Part shown: positions 46,767 to 57,186 of the stretch, piece by piece
Numbering within the stretch: the stretch's first letter is position 1
Layout: every line of letters starts with the position of its first letter
Source: Paracoccus denitrificans
Lineage (GTDB): Bacteria > Pseudomonadota > Alphaproteobacteria > Rhodobacterales > Rhodobacteraceae
Length of the DNA stretch: 64,000 nucleotides
Direction: 5' to 3'
Assembly (NCBI GenBank): GCA_005768755.1
Contig: VAFL01000003.1
Location: forward strand, 1-64,000
The notes under the pieces: generated by a model
Databases searched by the model: none
What the model was told of the DNA's origin: nothing
The model's input: the letters and a program-made list of their open reading frames with translations, nothing else
Made by a program: the position numbers and the translations under genes

Positions 46767-47927
46767 TCAGCCCGCCCGGCGCGACCGCATTGCATCCACA
46801 AAACGCGTGAACAGGTAAGCCGAATCCTGCGGGCCCGGCGCAGCCTCGGGGTGATATTGCACCGAGAAGACCGGACGGCCTGCAACCTCGATCCCGCAGT
46901 TGGAGCCGTCGAACAGGCTGATATGGGTCTCGCGTACGCCCTTGGGCAGGGTCTGGGCATCGACGGCAAAGCCGTGGTTCATCGAGGTGATTTCTACCTT
47001 GCCGCTGTCGATGTCACGCACCGGATGGTTGGCGCCGTGATGGCCGTGGCCCATCTTCACCGTCTTGGCACCAAGCGCCAGCGCCAGCATCTGATGACCA
47101 AGACAAATCCCGAAGATGGGCATATCACGGTCGAGAAGCGTCTGAATCATCGGGACCGCATATTCGCCGGTCGCTGCCGGGTCGCCGGGGCCGTTCGACA
47201 GGAAGACGCCTTCCGGGTTATGGGCCAGCACCTCGTCGGCGGTGGCCGTCGCGGGCAGCACGGTTACATCGGCGCCCACCGATACCAGCGAACGCAGGAT
47301 GTTACGCTTGGCGCCATAATCCAGCGCCACGACCTTGAACGGCTGCGCTTCCGGCTGGGCCGCGAATTCGCCGGGCCAGGACCACAGGCCCCCGTCCCAG
47401 TGATAGCTTTGCCGCGTCGTCACTTCCTTCGCGAGATCAAGCCCGACCAGCCCTTTCCAGTCGCGCGCACGGGCGATCATCGCCTGAATGTCGAAATTGC
47501 CGTCCGGGTCATGGGCCAGCACCACATGCGGACTGCCCTGCTGGCGTATCGCACGGGTCAAGCGGCGGCTGTCGACACCTCCCATGCCGATGCGGCCACG
47601 CCGGCGCATCCAGTCCTGAAGATCGGAAGTTGCGCGCCAGTTCGACGGCTCGGTCGGGTCCCATTTCACCACGATGCCGCTGGCGACCGGGTCCTGGGCC
47701 TCGTCATCCTGTTCGGTGACGCCAGTATTGCCGATATGGGGGAATGTGAAGGTGACGACCTGGCTGGCATAGCTGGGATCGGTCATGATCTCCTGATAGC
47801 CGGTCATGGCGGTGTTGAAGACCAGTTCGGCCGTAACCTCGCCCGTGGCGCCGAAGCCCTGTCCCGTGAAAATCGTGCCATCGGCAAGGGCAAGGCAGGC
47901 GGTTGGCTTCGCGGGGGACGCGGTCAT
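46767..47927 (-). CDS. carA: Carbamoyl-phosphate synthase small (glutaminase) subunit
   Basis: A 386-aa glutamine amidotransferase subunit. An N-terminal CarA-specific domain (ALADGTIFTGQGFGATGEVTAELVFNTAMTGYQEIMTDPSY) is followed by the class I GATase domain with the nucleophile in FGICLGHQML and QYHPEAAPGPQDS for the His-Glu pair. It feeds ammonia to CarB for arginine and pyrimidine synthesis. carB is not in the window. It is divergent from the YqeY gene. Confidence 0.97.
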   Translation of the reverse strand: MTASPAKPTACLALADGTIFTGQGFGATGEVTAELVFNTAMTGYQEIMTDPSYASQVVTFTFPHIGNTGVTEQDDEAQDPVASGIVVKWDPTEPSNWRATSDLQDWMRRRGRIGMGGVDSRRLTRAIRQQGSPHVVLAHDPDGNFDIQAMIARARDWKGLVGLDLAKEVTTRQSYHWDGGLWSWPGEFAAQPEAQPFKVVALDYGAKRNILRSLVSVGADVTVLPATATADEVLAHNPEGVFLSNGPGDPAATGEYAVPMIQTLLDRDMPIFGICLGHQMLALALGAKTVKMGHGHHGANHPVRDIDSGKVEITSMNHGFAVDAQTLPKGVRETHISLFDGSNCGIEVAGRPVFSVQYHPEAAPGPQDSAYLFTRFVDAMRSRRAG

Positions 47928-48067
47928 GGGCGGGCTCCTGATCTGGCAATCGCGCGGAACCTAGTGAAGGGGGCCTTCGCGGTCAAGCGAGCGCGGGCTT
48001 GATCCGGGGTGCATCCGCACCTATTTGAAGGCGCTTGAGCCATTATAGGCCATGAATGGGAACTGAA

Positions 48068-48529
48068 ATGGATCTGAAGACCAAAATCCAGACCGCCACC
48101 AAGGATGCCATGCGCGCCAAGGATAGCCTGCGCCTGTCGACCCTCCGACTTATCTCGGCCGCTATCAAGGATCGCGAAATCGCCGCGCGCACCTGTGAAG
48201 GGGAAAGCCCCCTGATGAGCGATGGTGATCTGATCGCGATCCTTGCCAAGATGGTTAAGCAGCGCCAGGAATCGGCGCGCGCCTATGAAGAAGGCGGCCG
48301 CCTTGAGCTGGCCGAGAAGGAACATGCCGAAATCGCGGTGATCGAGGAATTCCTGCCCCGCAAGATGGATGCCGAGCAAACGCGCGCTGCGCTTGACGAT
48401 GTCGTTGCTTCGCTTGGTGCGACCTCTGTGCGTGACATGGGCCGGGTCATGGCCGAATTGAAGTCACGCTATTCCGGGCAGATGGATTTCGGCGCGGTCG
48501 GGCCGATGGTTAAAGAAAGGCTGCTTTGA
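48068..48529 (+). CDS. GatB/YqeY domain-containing protein
   Basis: A 153-aa protein covering one YqeY domain: MDLKTKIQTATKDAMRAKDSLRLSTLRLISAAIKD, LIAILAKMVKQRQESARAYEEGGR and IEEFLPRKM, with the C-terminal tRNA-binding-like helices. Related to the tail of GatB; a role near tRNA-dependent amidation is suspected but unproven. The ATG 48068 is chosen over the in-frame start at 48056. It is often found beside carA, as here. Confidence 0.9.
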   Translation: MDLKTKIQTATKDAMRAKDSLRLSTLRLISAAIKDREIAARTCEGESPLMSDGDLIAILAKMVKQRQESARAYEEGGRLELAEKEHAEIAVIEEFLPRKMDAEQTRAALDDVVASLGATSVRDMGRVMAELKSRYSGQMDFGAVGPMVKERLL

Positions 48530-48576
48530 CGAATCGTACGCGGGCGCTGCGTCGTCCGCGTGCCACCACCGGCCGC

Positions 48577-49065
48577 TTAACGGGTCAATAGCGCAATCTC
48601 TCGGTTCACCTCTGCGGCCAGTCGTTCGCGCTCTGCGGGCGACAGGAACGCCCCCAGTTCGACCTCGCGCCCCGATTCGTGATCGCCTGTCAGGACCAGA
48701 TAGGATTCGACCGGACCTGGTCGCAGGACGGCGCGCACCCAATACGGATTTGCGTTCCAGACGCGATCCGTTTGGCCCGGATCATGCCGGGTCAGGTGCA
48801 AATATTCACGTGAAAGTTCCAACAGTTCGAAAGTGGTGCCGCTGCGATAACTGCGGCTGATCGCCCACCAGATCGCCGCAAGTGCCCCCAGCATGAAAGG
48901 CAGCAGCGCCCACATGGCGTTGCTTCCAAGCGCGGCGATCAATGGCAGAAGCGCAAGGCCGGCAGTCGTTGCGATGAACCAGACGAACCCTTGTCGCGGC
49001 AGGGAACGATGCGGCCAAGCCCGCAGCACCCGCTGCCCGTCGCGGCTGTTCCATTCATAGGGCAT
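48577..49065 (-). CDS. DUF2244 domain-containing membrane protein
   Basis: A 162-aa protein with two helices (about 27-47 and 50-70) and a soluble C-terminal part: GTTFELLELSREYLHLTRHD, NPYWVRAVLRPG, SYLVLTG and GREVELGAFLSPAERERLAAEV, all typical of DUF2244. Function is unknown. Its start lies inside the end of the upstream VOC gene (11-bp overlap), so translation is coupled. Confidence 0.88.
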   Translation of the reverse strand: MPYEWNSRDGQRVLRAWPHRSLPRQGFVWFIATTAGLALLPLIAALGSNAMWALLPFMLGALAAIWWAISRSYRSGTTFELLELSREYLHLTRHDPGQTDRVWNANPYWVRAVLRPGPVESYLVLTGDHESGREVELGAFLSPAERERLAAEVNREIALLTR

Positions 49066-49486
49066 CGTTGCCACGCAATGCCCGGCGGCCAAGCGGTTCG
49101 ACGAAGCGCAGCAGGTATCCGTCGGGGTCGGCGACGATGAACTGCCGTTGACCGATCTCATCATTGCCGGTCCGGTACCATTTCTCTTCCTCGGGCAGAT
49201 GCAGTCTATGGCCCGCCGCCGCAAGGGCTGCCAGAAGTGGCGAAATGGCCGCGACAGTGATTTCAAGGTTCACGCCGCGCCCGAAAGGCCTGTCCGTCGT
49301 CGTCAGTCCTGCATCGAAATCGCGCCCCAGGCCCAGCTGGTCGATCATCAGCCGTGCCGAACCAAGGGCCAGCATTGCGAAGCCTTCCTCGGGCCGGGCG
49401 TACAGTACGTCCCAGCCGAGAACCTCTGTATAGAAGTCCAGCGAGGTGTTGTAATCGGAAACGCTGAGTTCAGGGATAAGCGACAT
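49055..49486 (-). CDS. VOC family protein, bleomycin-resistance-like
   Basis: A 143-aa protein with one VOC domain. LIPELSVSDYNTSLDFYTEVLGWDVLYARPEEGFAMLALG opens it and QRQFIVADPDGYLLRFVEPLG closes it. The first ligand position is Glu (PELSV), as in bleomycin-binding proteins, which sequester the drug without metal catalysis. Drug binding itself is not shown. It overlaps the DUF2244 gene by 11 bp. Confidence 0.88.
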   Translation of the reverse strand: MSLIPELSVSDYNTSLDFYTEVLGWDVLYARPEEGFAMLALGSARLMIDQLGLGRDFDAGLTTTDRPFGRGVNLEITVAAISPLLAALAAAGHRLHLPEEEKWYRTGNDEIGQRQFIVADPDGYLLRFVEPLGRRALRGNDAL

Positions 49487-49513
49487 CTTGGTTCGGTTAA
49501 TGGGTAGGGCCTG

Positions 49514-49546
49514 ATGTGAAACGGCCCCGGATCGCTCCGGGGCCGT
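49514..49546 (-). terminator. Stem-loop terminator after ctaD
   Basis: An 11-bp perfect stem (49521-49531 with 49536-49546) with a 4-base loop lies 20 bases after the ctaD stop. The following T-run on the minus strand is short (GTTTCAC). Confidence 0.5.
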
Positions 49547-49565
49547 GATTTCATTCGATCTGCCG

Positions 49566-51359
<1,794 letters not shown>

Positions 51360-51381
51360 TCACTGTTTTTCGGCGTGAATG

Positions 51382-51412
51382 AAAAAGACCCTGCGGCCGT
51401 GGCAGCAGGGTC
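51382..51412 (-). terminator. Rho-independent terminator after cycA
   Basis: On the minus strand GACCCTGC (complement of 51405-51412) pairs with GCAGGGTC (complement of 51387-51394), followed by TTTTT. It separates cycA from ctaD. Confidence 0.85.
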
Positions 51413-51467
51413 ACGATCAGCATGCGACAAGCTGTCGCACCCCCTGCCATCGGGGTCTGACGGCGAA

Positions 51468-51941
51468 CTATTGCGGCGCGCCGCCGCCCGGCGCAGGTTG
51501 CGCAGGTGCATCGGGCGAGACCGACAGCAGATAGGCGACCAGATCATCCTGATTGCGGGTCAGCTTGAAGGTCATCTTGGATTTTGCCTTCGGATCGCCG
51601 GAATGCTGATCCAGATAGCCGGTCGGGTCGGTGACATAAGCCTTAAGCGAATTCACATCCCAGACGGCGCCGGGATTGGCTGCAGCCAGCGCCAGTATGC
51701 CATCGCCGTATTTGTAATCTGGATAGGTTGCAAACGGACGTCCGACGATTCCGTAAAGGTTGGGGCCGGTCCTGCCGCCTTTCACGATGGCAGTACCGTC
51801 CGGGGCCTGTATCATGTGGCAGGCCTTGCATTTGTTGAACTCTTTCTCGCCCTTGGCGGCGTCACCGGCAGCGGCGTCTTGCGCGGCGGTCTGGCCTGCA
51901 AAGGCAATCAGGGCGAGCGTGGCGAGGAGACGGGTTTTCAT
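51468..51941 (-). CDS. cycA: Periplasmic cytochrome c550
   Basis: A 157-aa class I cytochrome c. A signal peptide (MKTRLLATLALIAFAGQTAA) precedes KGEKEFNKCKACHMIQAPDGT, with heme-binding Cys38, Cys41 and His42. The axial Met is in KSKMTFKL. The mature part closely matches Paracoccus denitrificans c550, which carries electrons from the bc1 complex to aa3 oxidase and to periplasmic reductases. The gene lies just upstream of ctaD, as in Paracoccus, and ends in a Pro/Gly tail. The longer frame from 52031 would mask the signal peptide. Confidence 0.95.
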   Translation of the reverse strand: MKTRLLATLALIAFAGQTAAQDAAAGDAAKGEKEFNKCKACHMIQAPDGTAIVKGGRTGPNLYGIVGRPFATYPDYKYGDGILALAAANPGAVWDVNSLKAYVTDPTGYLDQHSGDPKAKSKMTFKLTRNQDDLVAYLLSVSPDAPAQPAPGGGAPQ

Positions 51942-52002
51942 GGATGCGTCCTTTTTTCTGGCTTGCTCGGGCCGTATATTGGCGGACATTCGGCTGAGTT
52001 GA

Positions 52003-52031
52003 ATGTGACGAATGGTCCCGATTGCGGTCAA
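52003..52031 (-). promoter_or_regulatory. Possible sigma70-type promoter of cycA
   Basis: On the minus strand TTGACC (52031-52026), a 17-base spacer and TCACAT (52008-52003) lie about 62 bases before the cycA start. The -10 match is weak. Confidence 0.25.
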
Positions 52032-52043
52032 ATGAATTCTTGA

Positions 52044-52745
52044 TCAACTGCCCGCGCCGTTGCCGAACTGCCGATCGAAAGCTGCGCGAAGCGCGGTGTC
52101 CAGATCGTCCATCGACACTGGCAGCCCCAGATCGACAAGGCTCGTAACGCCGTGACCAGTGATTCCGCACGGCACAATGCCAGCATAATGGCTCAGATCA
52201 GGTTCGACGTTGATCGAGATCCCATGAAAGCTGACCCAGCGGCGCAGCTTGATGCCAATGGCGGCAATCTTGTCTTCTCTCATACGGCCATCGGGCAGCG
52301 GCGGCTTCTCTGGTCGGGCGATCCAGACGCCGACGCGGCCATCGCGCATTTCTCCGCGCAATCCGAATGTTGCCAGGGTGTCGATAACCCAGCCTTCCAG
52401 CGACTGCACAAAGGCGCGCACGTCGCGACCGCGCCGGTTCAGGTCCAGCATCGTGTAGATCACCCGCTGCCCCGGCCCATGATAGGTGTACTGCCCGCCG
52501 CGTCCGGCGGCATGGACGGGAAAGCGCGCGTCCAGAAGATCCGCCGCGCGCGCCGAGGTGCCGGCCGTGTAAAGCGGCGGATGCTCGACCAGCCAGATCC
52601 GTTCGCGCGCACGACCCGCATTCATCTGGGCGACATGCGCATCCATGGTTGCCAGTGCATCGGCGTAGTCGGTCAGACCGGGACTTGTGACCCATTCGGG
52701 CGGCGGCAGGTCCTGGCCAATGTGGGCGGGGGATGGATCGGACAT
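52044..52745 (-). CDS. lipB: Octanoyl-[acyl carrier protein]:protein octanoyltransferase
   Basis: A 233-aa enzyme that moves octanoyl groups from ACP to lipoyl domains. [13 protein letters not shown], the [22 protein letters not shown] motif, [21 protein letters not shown] with the catalytic Lys, and [13 protein letters not shown] with the catalytic Cys are all present. It is followed after about 100 bp by cycA in the same direction. Confidence 0.96.
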   Translation of the reverse strand: MSDPSPAHIGQDLPPPEWVTSPGLTDYADALATMDAHVAQMNAGRARERIWLVEHPPLYTAGTSARAADLLDARFPVHAAGRGGQYTYHGPGQRVIYTMLDLNRRGRDVRAFVQSLEGWVIDTLATFGLRGEMRDGRVGVWIARPEKPPLPDGRMREDKIAAIGIKLRRWVSFHGISINVEPDLSHYAGIVPCGITGHGVTSLVDLGLPVSMDDLDTALRAAFDRQFGNGAGS

Positions 52746-52943
52746 GGCGCATTCCAGAAAGCTGGGCGCGGTTGCGCCGGGCGGGTTTCACCTTCCGACC
52801 TAATACTTGCGCCGCAAAAGCGAAAGTCCGACTGCGTTGACGGAGCAATCGGCACGCTGTCCGCGCGTTATCGGGACGTGTTGTGAAATAATTTCGAACT
52901 GTTATCCAAGAATTCGGCGCCCAGATGCGTCTGATTGAACGTG

Positions 52944-53486
52944 ATGCTGATGGACGCTTCAGATGAATCCTTGGCCAGGGCAGCGGCGCGTGGCGACCGT
53001 GGCGCCTTCGCGTCGTTGCTGGAACGCCATTACGACCGCATCCACGGCCTGTGCTGGCGGCTGACCGGCGACCGGGCCGAGGCAGAAGATCTGACGCAGG
53101 ACATCTGCGCCGGACTGCCGGAAAAGCTGCGGGGCTGGCGGGCCGAAGCGCGGCTGACGACATGGTTGTACCGGGTGGCGGTGAATGCCGCCCATGACCG
53201 CCGCCGCCGCGCCGCCAGCCATGCCCGTGCTGCGCTTGGCTGGGGCGACTGGGAACGCGGACGGCAGGCAGACATTGCAGCCGAGACCGAGGCGCAGGAT
53301 TGGCTGACTGCCGCAATGGCGCGGCTGTCGGACGAATTGCGCGACACCGTCGCGCTTACGCTTGGCGAAGGATTGTCACAGGCCGAAGCGGCCGAGGTGC
53401 TGGGCGTTTCCGAAGGCACGGTTGCCTGGCGCATGTCGGAAGTGAAGAAAAAGCTCCGCGCAATGGCGCAGGAGGAGGCCGTATGA
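52944..53486 (+). CDS. ECF (extracytoplasmic function) RNA polymerase sigma factor
   Basis: A protein of about 180 residues with sigma region 2 (about 20-85, FASLLERHYDRIHGLCWRLTGDRAEAEDLTQDICAG) and region 4 (about 115-170, LRDTVALTLGEGLSQAEAAEVLGVSEGTVAWRMSEVKKKL). Start is uncertain: ATG 52944, ATG 52950 and TTG 52935 are all possible and none has a good ribosome site. Its stop overlaps the start of the VWA protein gene (ATGA), so that partner is the likely regulator. The promoter it recognises is not identified. Confidence 0.92.
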   Translation: MLMDASDESLARAAARGDRGAFASLLERHYDRIHGLCWRLTGDRAEAEDLTQDICAGLPEKLRGWRAEARLTTWLYRVAVNAAHDRRRRAASHARAALGWGDWERGRQADIAAETEAQDWLTAAMARLSDELRDTVALTLGEGLSQAEAAEVLGVSEGTVAWRMSEVKKKLRAMAQEEAV

Positions 53487-55558
53487 ACAGCGATCCGATG
53501 GACGAATTCGACCGCCTGAGCCGGGCCTTGCGTGACAAGGCCCCAACGCCCGATGCGGCGGCAAAACAGGCGGCCCTGGCGCTTGCCATGAAAAATTTTG
53601 ACCGGCTTCCCAAGGAAACCGCAGGTGAGACGCGTCCCAATCAGGACCGCCCCCAGAAACGGGCGGGGTTTCTGACAGGAGTTCGTCACATGTTGTCCAA
53701 TTTTTCCAGCAAACAGGCCTTGGCCTTCACCACTTCGGTTGCGGCGCTGTGTATCGGGCTGTTCATCATCATGCCGCAGCAGCGGACCACATCTCCGTCG
53801 CCCGTGGGCGAGCTTTCGGCCCCTGTCGAAGAAATCGCGCCCCCAGAAGTGCCAGAGGCCGAAACCGCCGCGACGCGGGTAAATCGGCCCGCTGTGCAGG
53901 CACCTCAATCGCAGGGCTCGGCAGGCCCGTCCCCTGTTGAGGCGAGGCGAAGTCGGCAGCCCACTGCTGACCATTCGGATGCCGCGGCACCGGCCGAGGC
54001 ATTGGCATCGCGAAGCGTGGCGGCCGACCGGTCGCGGCAAAATTCGGTCCGCCCGCCGCCGCAGGCGATGACCATGCCGCAGCCCAATTCCGAAACCTTT
54101 GCCAATGAAAATCCCAATCCGGTCAAGGTGACGTCGGAAGAGCCGGTATCGACCTTCTCGGCAGATGTCGACACGGCGTCCTATGCGGTGGTGCGCAACA
54201 GCCTGATGTCGGGCTTTCTGCCCCCGCCCGAAGCCGTCCGGGTCGAGGAGATGGTGAATTATTTCCCGTATGATTACACGGCCCCCGGACCGCAGGATGA
54301 GGCACCCTTTGCCGCCTCGGTTCAGGTGATTCCGTCACCATGGAATGAGGGCACGCAGCTGGTCCGCATCGGGCTTCAGGGCAAGATGCCCGCGATTGCA
54401 GACCGGCCGCCGCTGAACCTGGTCTTCCTGATCGACACGTCGGGCTCGATGCAGGATTCCAACAAGCTACCCCTGCTGAAACAGTCGCTGCGCATGATGC
54501 TGGGCCAGTTGCGCCCGGACGATCAGGTCGCCATGGTGACCTATGCCGGTTCAGCGGGGGAGGTGCTGCCCCCCACGCCTGCAGGCGACAGCGCCACGAT
54601 CCTTGCCGCATTGGATCAGTTGGAGGCCGGTGGTTCAACCAACGGCGTCGGCGGGCTGGAACAGGCTTATCTGACCGCCGAAAGCATGGCAGGTGAAGGC
54701 GAGGTTTCTCGAATCCTGCTGGCGACGGATGGCGATTTCAACGTCGGCGTGTCTGATCCGGACGGGTTGGAGGGCTATATTGCCAAGAAGCGCGAGGCGG
54801 GAACCTATCTGTCAGTGCTGGGCTTTGGCCGCGGCAATCTGGACGACGCGACCATGCAGGCACTGGCGCAGAACGGCAATGGACAGGCCTCGTATATCGA
54901 CACCTTGCAAGAGGCCCAGAAAGTGATGGTCGATCAGTTGTCCGGCGCACTGTTCCCGATTGCCAGCGACGTCAAGCTGCAGGTCGAATGGAACCCCGCC
55001 GAGGTCGCCGAGTACAGGCTGATCGGCTATGAAACCCGTGCACTTAGGCGCGAGGATTTCAACAATGACAAGATCGACGCAGGCGAAATCGGCGCCGGGC
55101 ATTCGGTCACCGCGCTTTACGAAGTGACCCCCCCGGACAGCCCTGCGCTGCTGAATGACGCGCTGCGTTACCAGACCGCCGAAAGGGCATCGGGCAATAA
55201 TGGAGAACTGGGCTTTCTGCGCCTGCGCTATAAGGAGCCTGGCAAGGCAGTTTCGAAACTGATCGAAACGCCGATCGTTGCGGGTCAGGACGAACCAGAT
55301 CAGGACGCGCGTTTCGCTGCCGCAATCGCCGGCTTCGGTCAGCTGCTGACCGGCGCGACCTACCTTGGTGACTGGAATTGGGATGATGCGATGGCGCTCG
55401 CGCAGTCGGGCAAGGGGGATGATCCATTCGGCTACCGGACCGAGGCGATTTCGCTGATGCGGCTGGCTGAAAGCCTGCAAGGCAGCGGTGCAACTGGTGC
55501 AGTGCAGACCAGCCCGCAACTGAACCCCGAGTTCTTGGGTACCGGTCAATTCCGATAG
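53483..55558 (+). CDS. Membrane-anchored VWA domain protein (YfbK/DUF3520-like), sigma-factor partner
   Basis: A 691-aa protein. Residues 1-75 are cytoplasmic and charged (DEFDRLSRALRDKAPTPDA), 79-97 form one helix, 100-200 are a Pro/Ala/Ser-rich linker, and 220-285 a conserved VWF_N part (STFSADVDTASYAVVRNSL). A VWA domain follows with an intact MIDAS (DTSGS, 318-322), then a C-terminal DUF3520 part. Its start overlaps the ECF sigma stop, and the short N-terminal cytoplasmic segment before a single helix is the layout of an anti-sigma factor. That role is inferred. Confidence 0.88.
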   Translation: MNSDPMDEFDRLSRALRDKAPTPDAAAKQAALALAMKNFDRLPKETAGETRPNQDRPQKRAGFLTGVRHMLSNFSSKQALAFTTSVAALCIGLFIIMPQQRTTSPSPVGELSAPVEEIAPPEVPEAETAATRVNRPAVQAPQSQGSAGPSPVEARRSRQPTADHSDAAAPAEALASRSVAADRSRQNSVRPPPQAMTMPQPNSETFANENPNPVKVTSEEPVSTFSADVDTASYAVVRNSLMSGFLPPPEAVRVEEMVNYFPYDYTAPGPQDEAPFAASVQVIPSPWNEGTQLVRIGLQGKMPAIADRPPLNLVFLIDTSGSMQDSNKLPLLKQSLRMMLGQLRPDDQVAMVTYAGSAGEVLPPTPAGDSATILAALDQLEAGGSTNGVGGLEQAYLTAESMAGEGEVSRILLATDGDFNVGVSDPDGLEGYIAKKREAGTYLSVLGFGRGNLDDATMQALAQNGNGQASYIDTLQEAQKVMVDQLSGALFPIASDVKLQVEWNPAEVAEYRLIGYETRALRREDFNNDKIDAGEIGAGHSVTALYEVTPPDSPALLNDALRYQTAERASGNNGELGFLRLRYKEPGKAVSKLIETPIVAGQDEPDQDARFAAAIAGFGQLLTGATYLGDWNWDDAMALAQSGKGDDPFGYRTEAISLMRLAESLQGSGATGAVQTSPQLNPEFLGTGQFR

Positions 55559-55560
55559 TC

Positions 55561-55641
55561 TGTGGCGCGTCACCTGCGCCACAGCTGAGTGTCTTTAACG
55601 AGTGTCGCCCCCGCTTCGGCCCAGCCGTCGCGGGGGTTTTT
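55561..55641 (+). terminator. Stem-loop pair and terminator after the VWA gene
   Basis: The first hairpin TGTGGCGC/GCGCCACA (55561-55568 and 55576-55583) directly follows the stop. A second stem CCCCCGC/GCGGGGG (55608-55614 and 55630-55636) is followed by TTTTT (55637-55641), a standard rho-independent terminator. Confidence 0.7.
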
Positions 55642-55654
55642 CGGGCCGCGATCG

Positions 55655-56773
55655 CTATTGTCCGATGCGAACTGACGCCAGGTCCTGGCGCAGGATGCGG
55701 CCGGCCGTCAGACCAAAAGCAGATTCGATGCTGTCGGGGGCTTCCACGCTCAGCACGGCGGCGCAGCCTGCGCCCCCCGCATCGACATGGCTGGCCGAGA
55801 CCGTGGTTTCGGGCGCGTCCCCGCCACTTTCTGGCCAAAGTGCCGCAGCGCGCGCAGCGGCCTTTTCAGCGGTGGCGCAGTCAGGGTAGGCGAGGGCGAT
55901 CACCGCAACGGTCTTGCCTTCCTGAACCAGATCCGCGACCACGCCGCCGAAATAGACGGGTACGCCAGCCTGTGATTTCTCCATCTCGGCCTTAATCGCG
56001 GCATTGTCCTCGGGCGATGACATCGGGTCGGGCATCGGGCCGGGTTGAGGACTGTAAAACCCCAGCTGGGGACCGAAGAAGGTGGCTTGGGCCACAGGTT
56101 TTTCCTGTGCCAGCAGTGCGGCCAGCAGCGATTTCCCGGGGGCGCTCTCGACCATCGAGGCTTGCCCTTGAAGAAGGGGCTCGAATGCCGTCGGGCCTGC
56201 GGCATGCAGAAGATGCGCGCGCTGTCGCGTCACCACTGAAGTCTGGCCCATCTGGCCGGTCCAGGGATTGGCGGGATCCCGATTGGCAATATTGATTTGC
56301 AGCGGTTCGCCGTTGGCCATCACACCAGCCATTCCGTCGATCTCGGTGAAGCCGCGTTCTTCAAGTCCCGCGAAGGTGGCGCCGGCTGATGCTTCGTCTG
56401 TGAAACCCCAGATCGTGACGTCTTCGGGCGGCGTTCCGAAGCCCGCGAAATAGCGAATATCCGCAAGATCAGCACCAGCATTTTCTGACCACTCCTCAAG
56501 ACCGCTCTGCATAGCGGCCATGGCCAGCGAAGAGACGGGCCGTAACTGGGAGGCTGGCATCTGCTGAAGAAATGCCAGCCCGGGAAGGTCGTTCCTGCCG
56601 CGGGGCGCCTGAATGGCGACATCGACAAAATGGCCCAGATCGCGGCTTGATGCGTTGAAGATTGCTTCGGGAAGGAATGCCATCGCATCGCGCAGTGTGC
56701 TGCTTTCGTCCTGCGCAGAACCCGGTGAGGCGGCACAGACAAGCCCCGCCAGAGCGGTAAGAATACGTCTCAT
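55655..56773 (-). CDS. Secreted protein of unknown function (372 aa)
   Basis: A 372-aa protein with a signal peptide (MRRILTALAGLVCAASPGSA). No known domain is recognised. The mature part looks globular, with AMAFLPEAIFNASSRDLGHFVDV, VTIWGFTDEASAGATFAGLEERGFTEIDG and a C-terminal DCATAEKAAARAAALWPESGG. Two late Cys (YPDCAT, GAGCAA) may pair. GGAG upstream supports ATG 56773. It faces the VWA gene tail-to-tail. A periplasmic role is likely from the signal peptide. Confidence 0.75.
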   Translation of the reverse strand: MRRILTALAGLVCAASPGSAQDESSTLRDAMAFLPEAIFNASSRDLGHFVDVAIQAPRGRNDLPGLAFLQQMPASQLRPVSSLAMAAMQSGLEEWSENAGADLADIRYFAGFGTPPEDVTIWGFTDEASAGATFAGLEERGFTEIDGMAGVMANGEPLQINIANRDPANPWTGQMGQTSVVTRQRAHLLHAAGPTAFEPLLQGQASMVESAPGKSLLAALLAQEKPVAQATFFGPQLGFYSPQPGPMPDPMSSPEDNAAIKAEMEKSQAGVPVYFGGVVADLVQEGKTVAVIALAYPDCATAEKAAARAAALWPESGGDAPETTVSASHVDAGGAGCAAVLSVEAPDSIESAFGLTAGRILRQDLASVRIGQ

Positions 56774-56906
56774 TGACAACTCCACACAAACAAACTGATG
56801 AAGTGCAGGTTACGGTCGCACTGGCCGGTTTGTCATGGGGTTTGGGCGCGGGGCGGTCAGAAAAGACAAAGCCGCCCCCGAAGGAACGGCTGCCTTATCT
56901 GTCATC

Positions 56907-56993
56907 TGGTGCGGTCGAGAAGACTCGAACTTCCACTCCGGTTAAGGAACAGCGACCTCAACGCTGCGCGTCTACCAATTCCGCCACGACCGC
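56907..56993 (-). tRNA. tRNA-Leu (anticodon GAG)
   Basis: On the minus strand the acceptor stem GCGGTCG (starting at 56993) pairs with CGACCGC, followed by discriminator A and an encoded CCA (56907). The D arm contains GGTAGACGC, the anticodon loop TTGAGGT carries GAG, and a long variable arm (CTGTTCCTTAACCGGAG region) marks a class II leucine tRNA. The T loop is TTCGAGT. All four arms fold by eye. Confidence 0.95.
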
Positions 56994-57186
56994 ATCGCGA
57001 CAAGGGCGGCAGATAACGCCTCGGGCGGCAGAAGAAAAGGGGTATTTGATGTCTATGGCTTCAAATTCGGCAGTTCAGGGCCACGCATGCGTCGATCACA
57101 TCCAGCCTGTTGCAATCTGGCCGCGCGGGCGCTTATCGTATCGCCAGCGGCAATGAGAACCGCGAACCAAGACAAGGGAACCCCAT

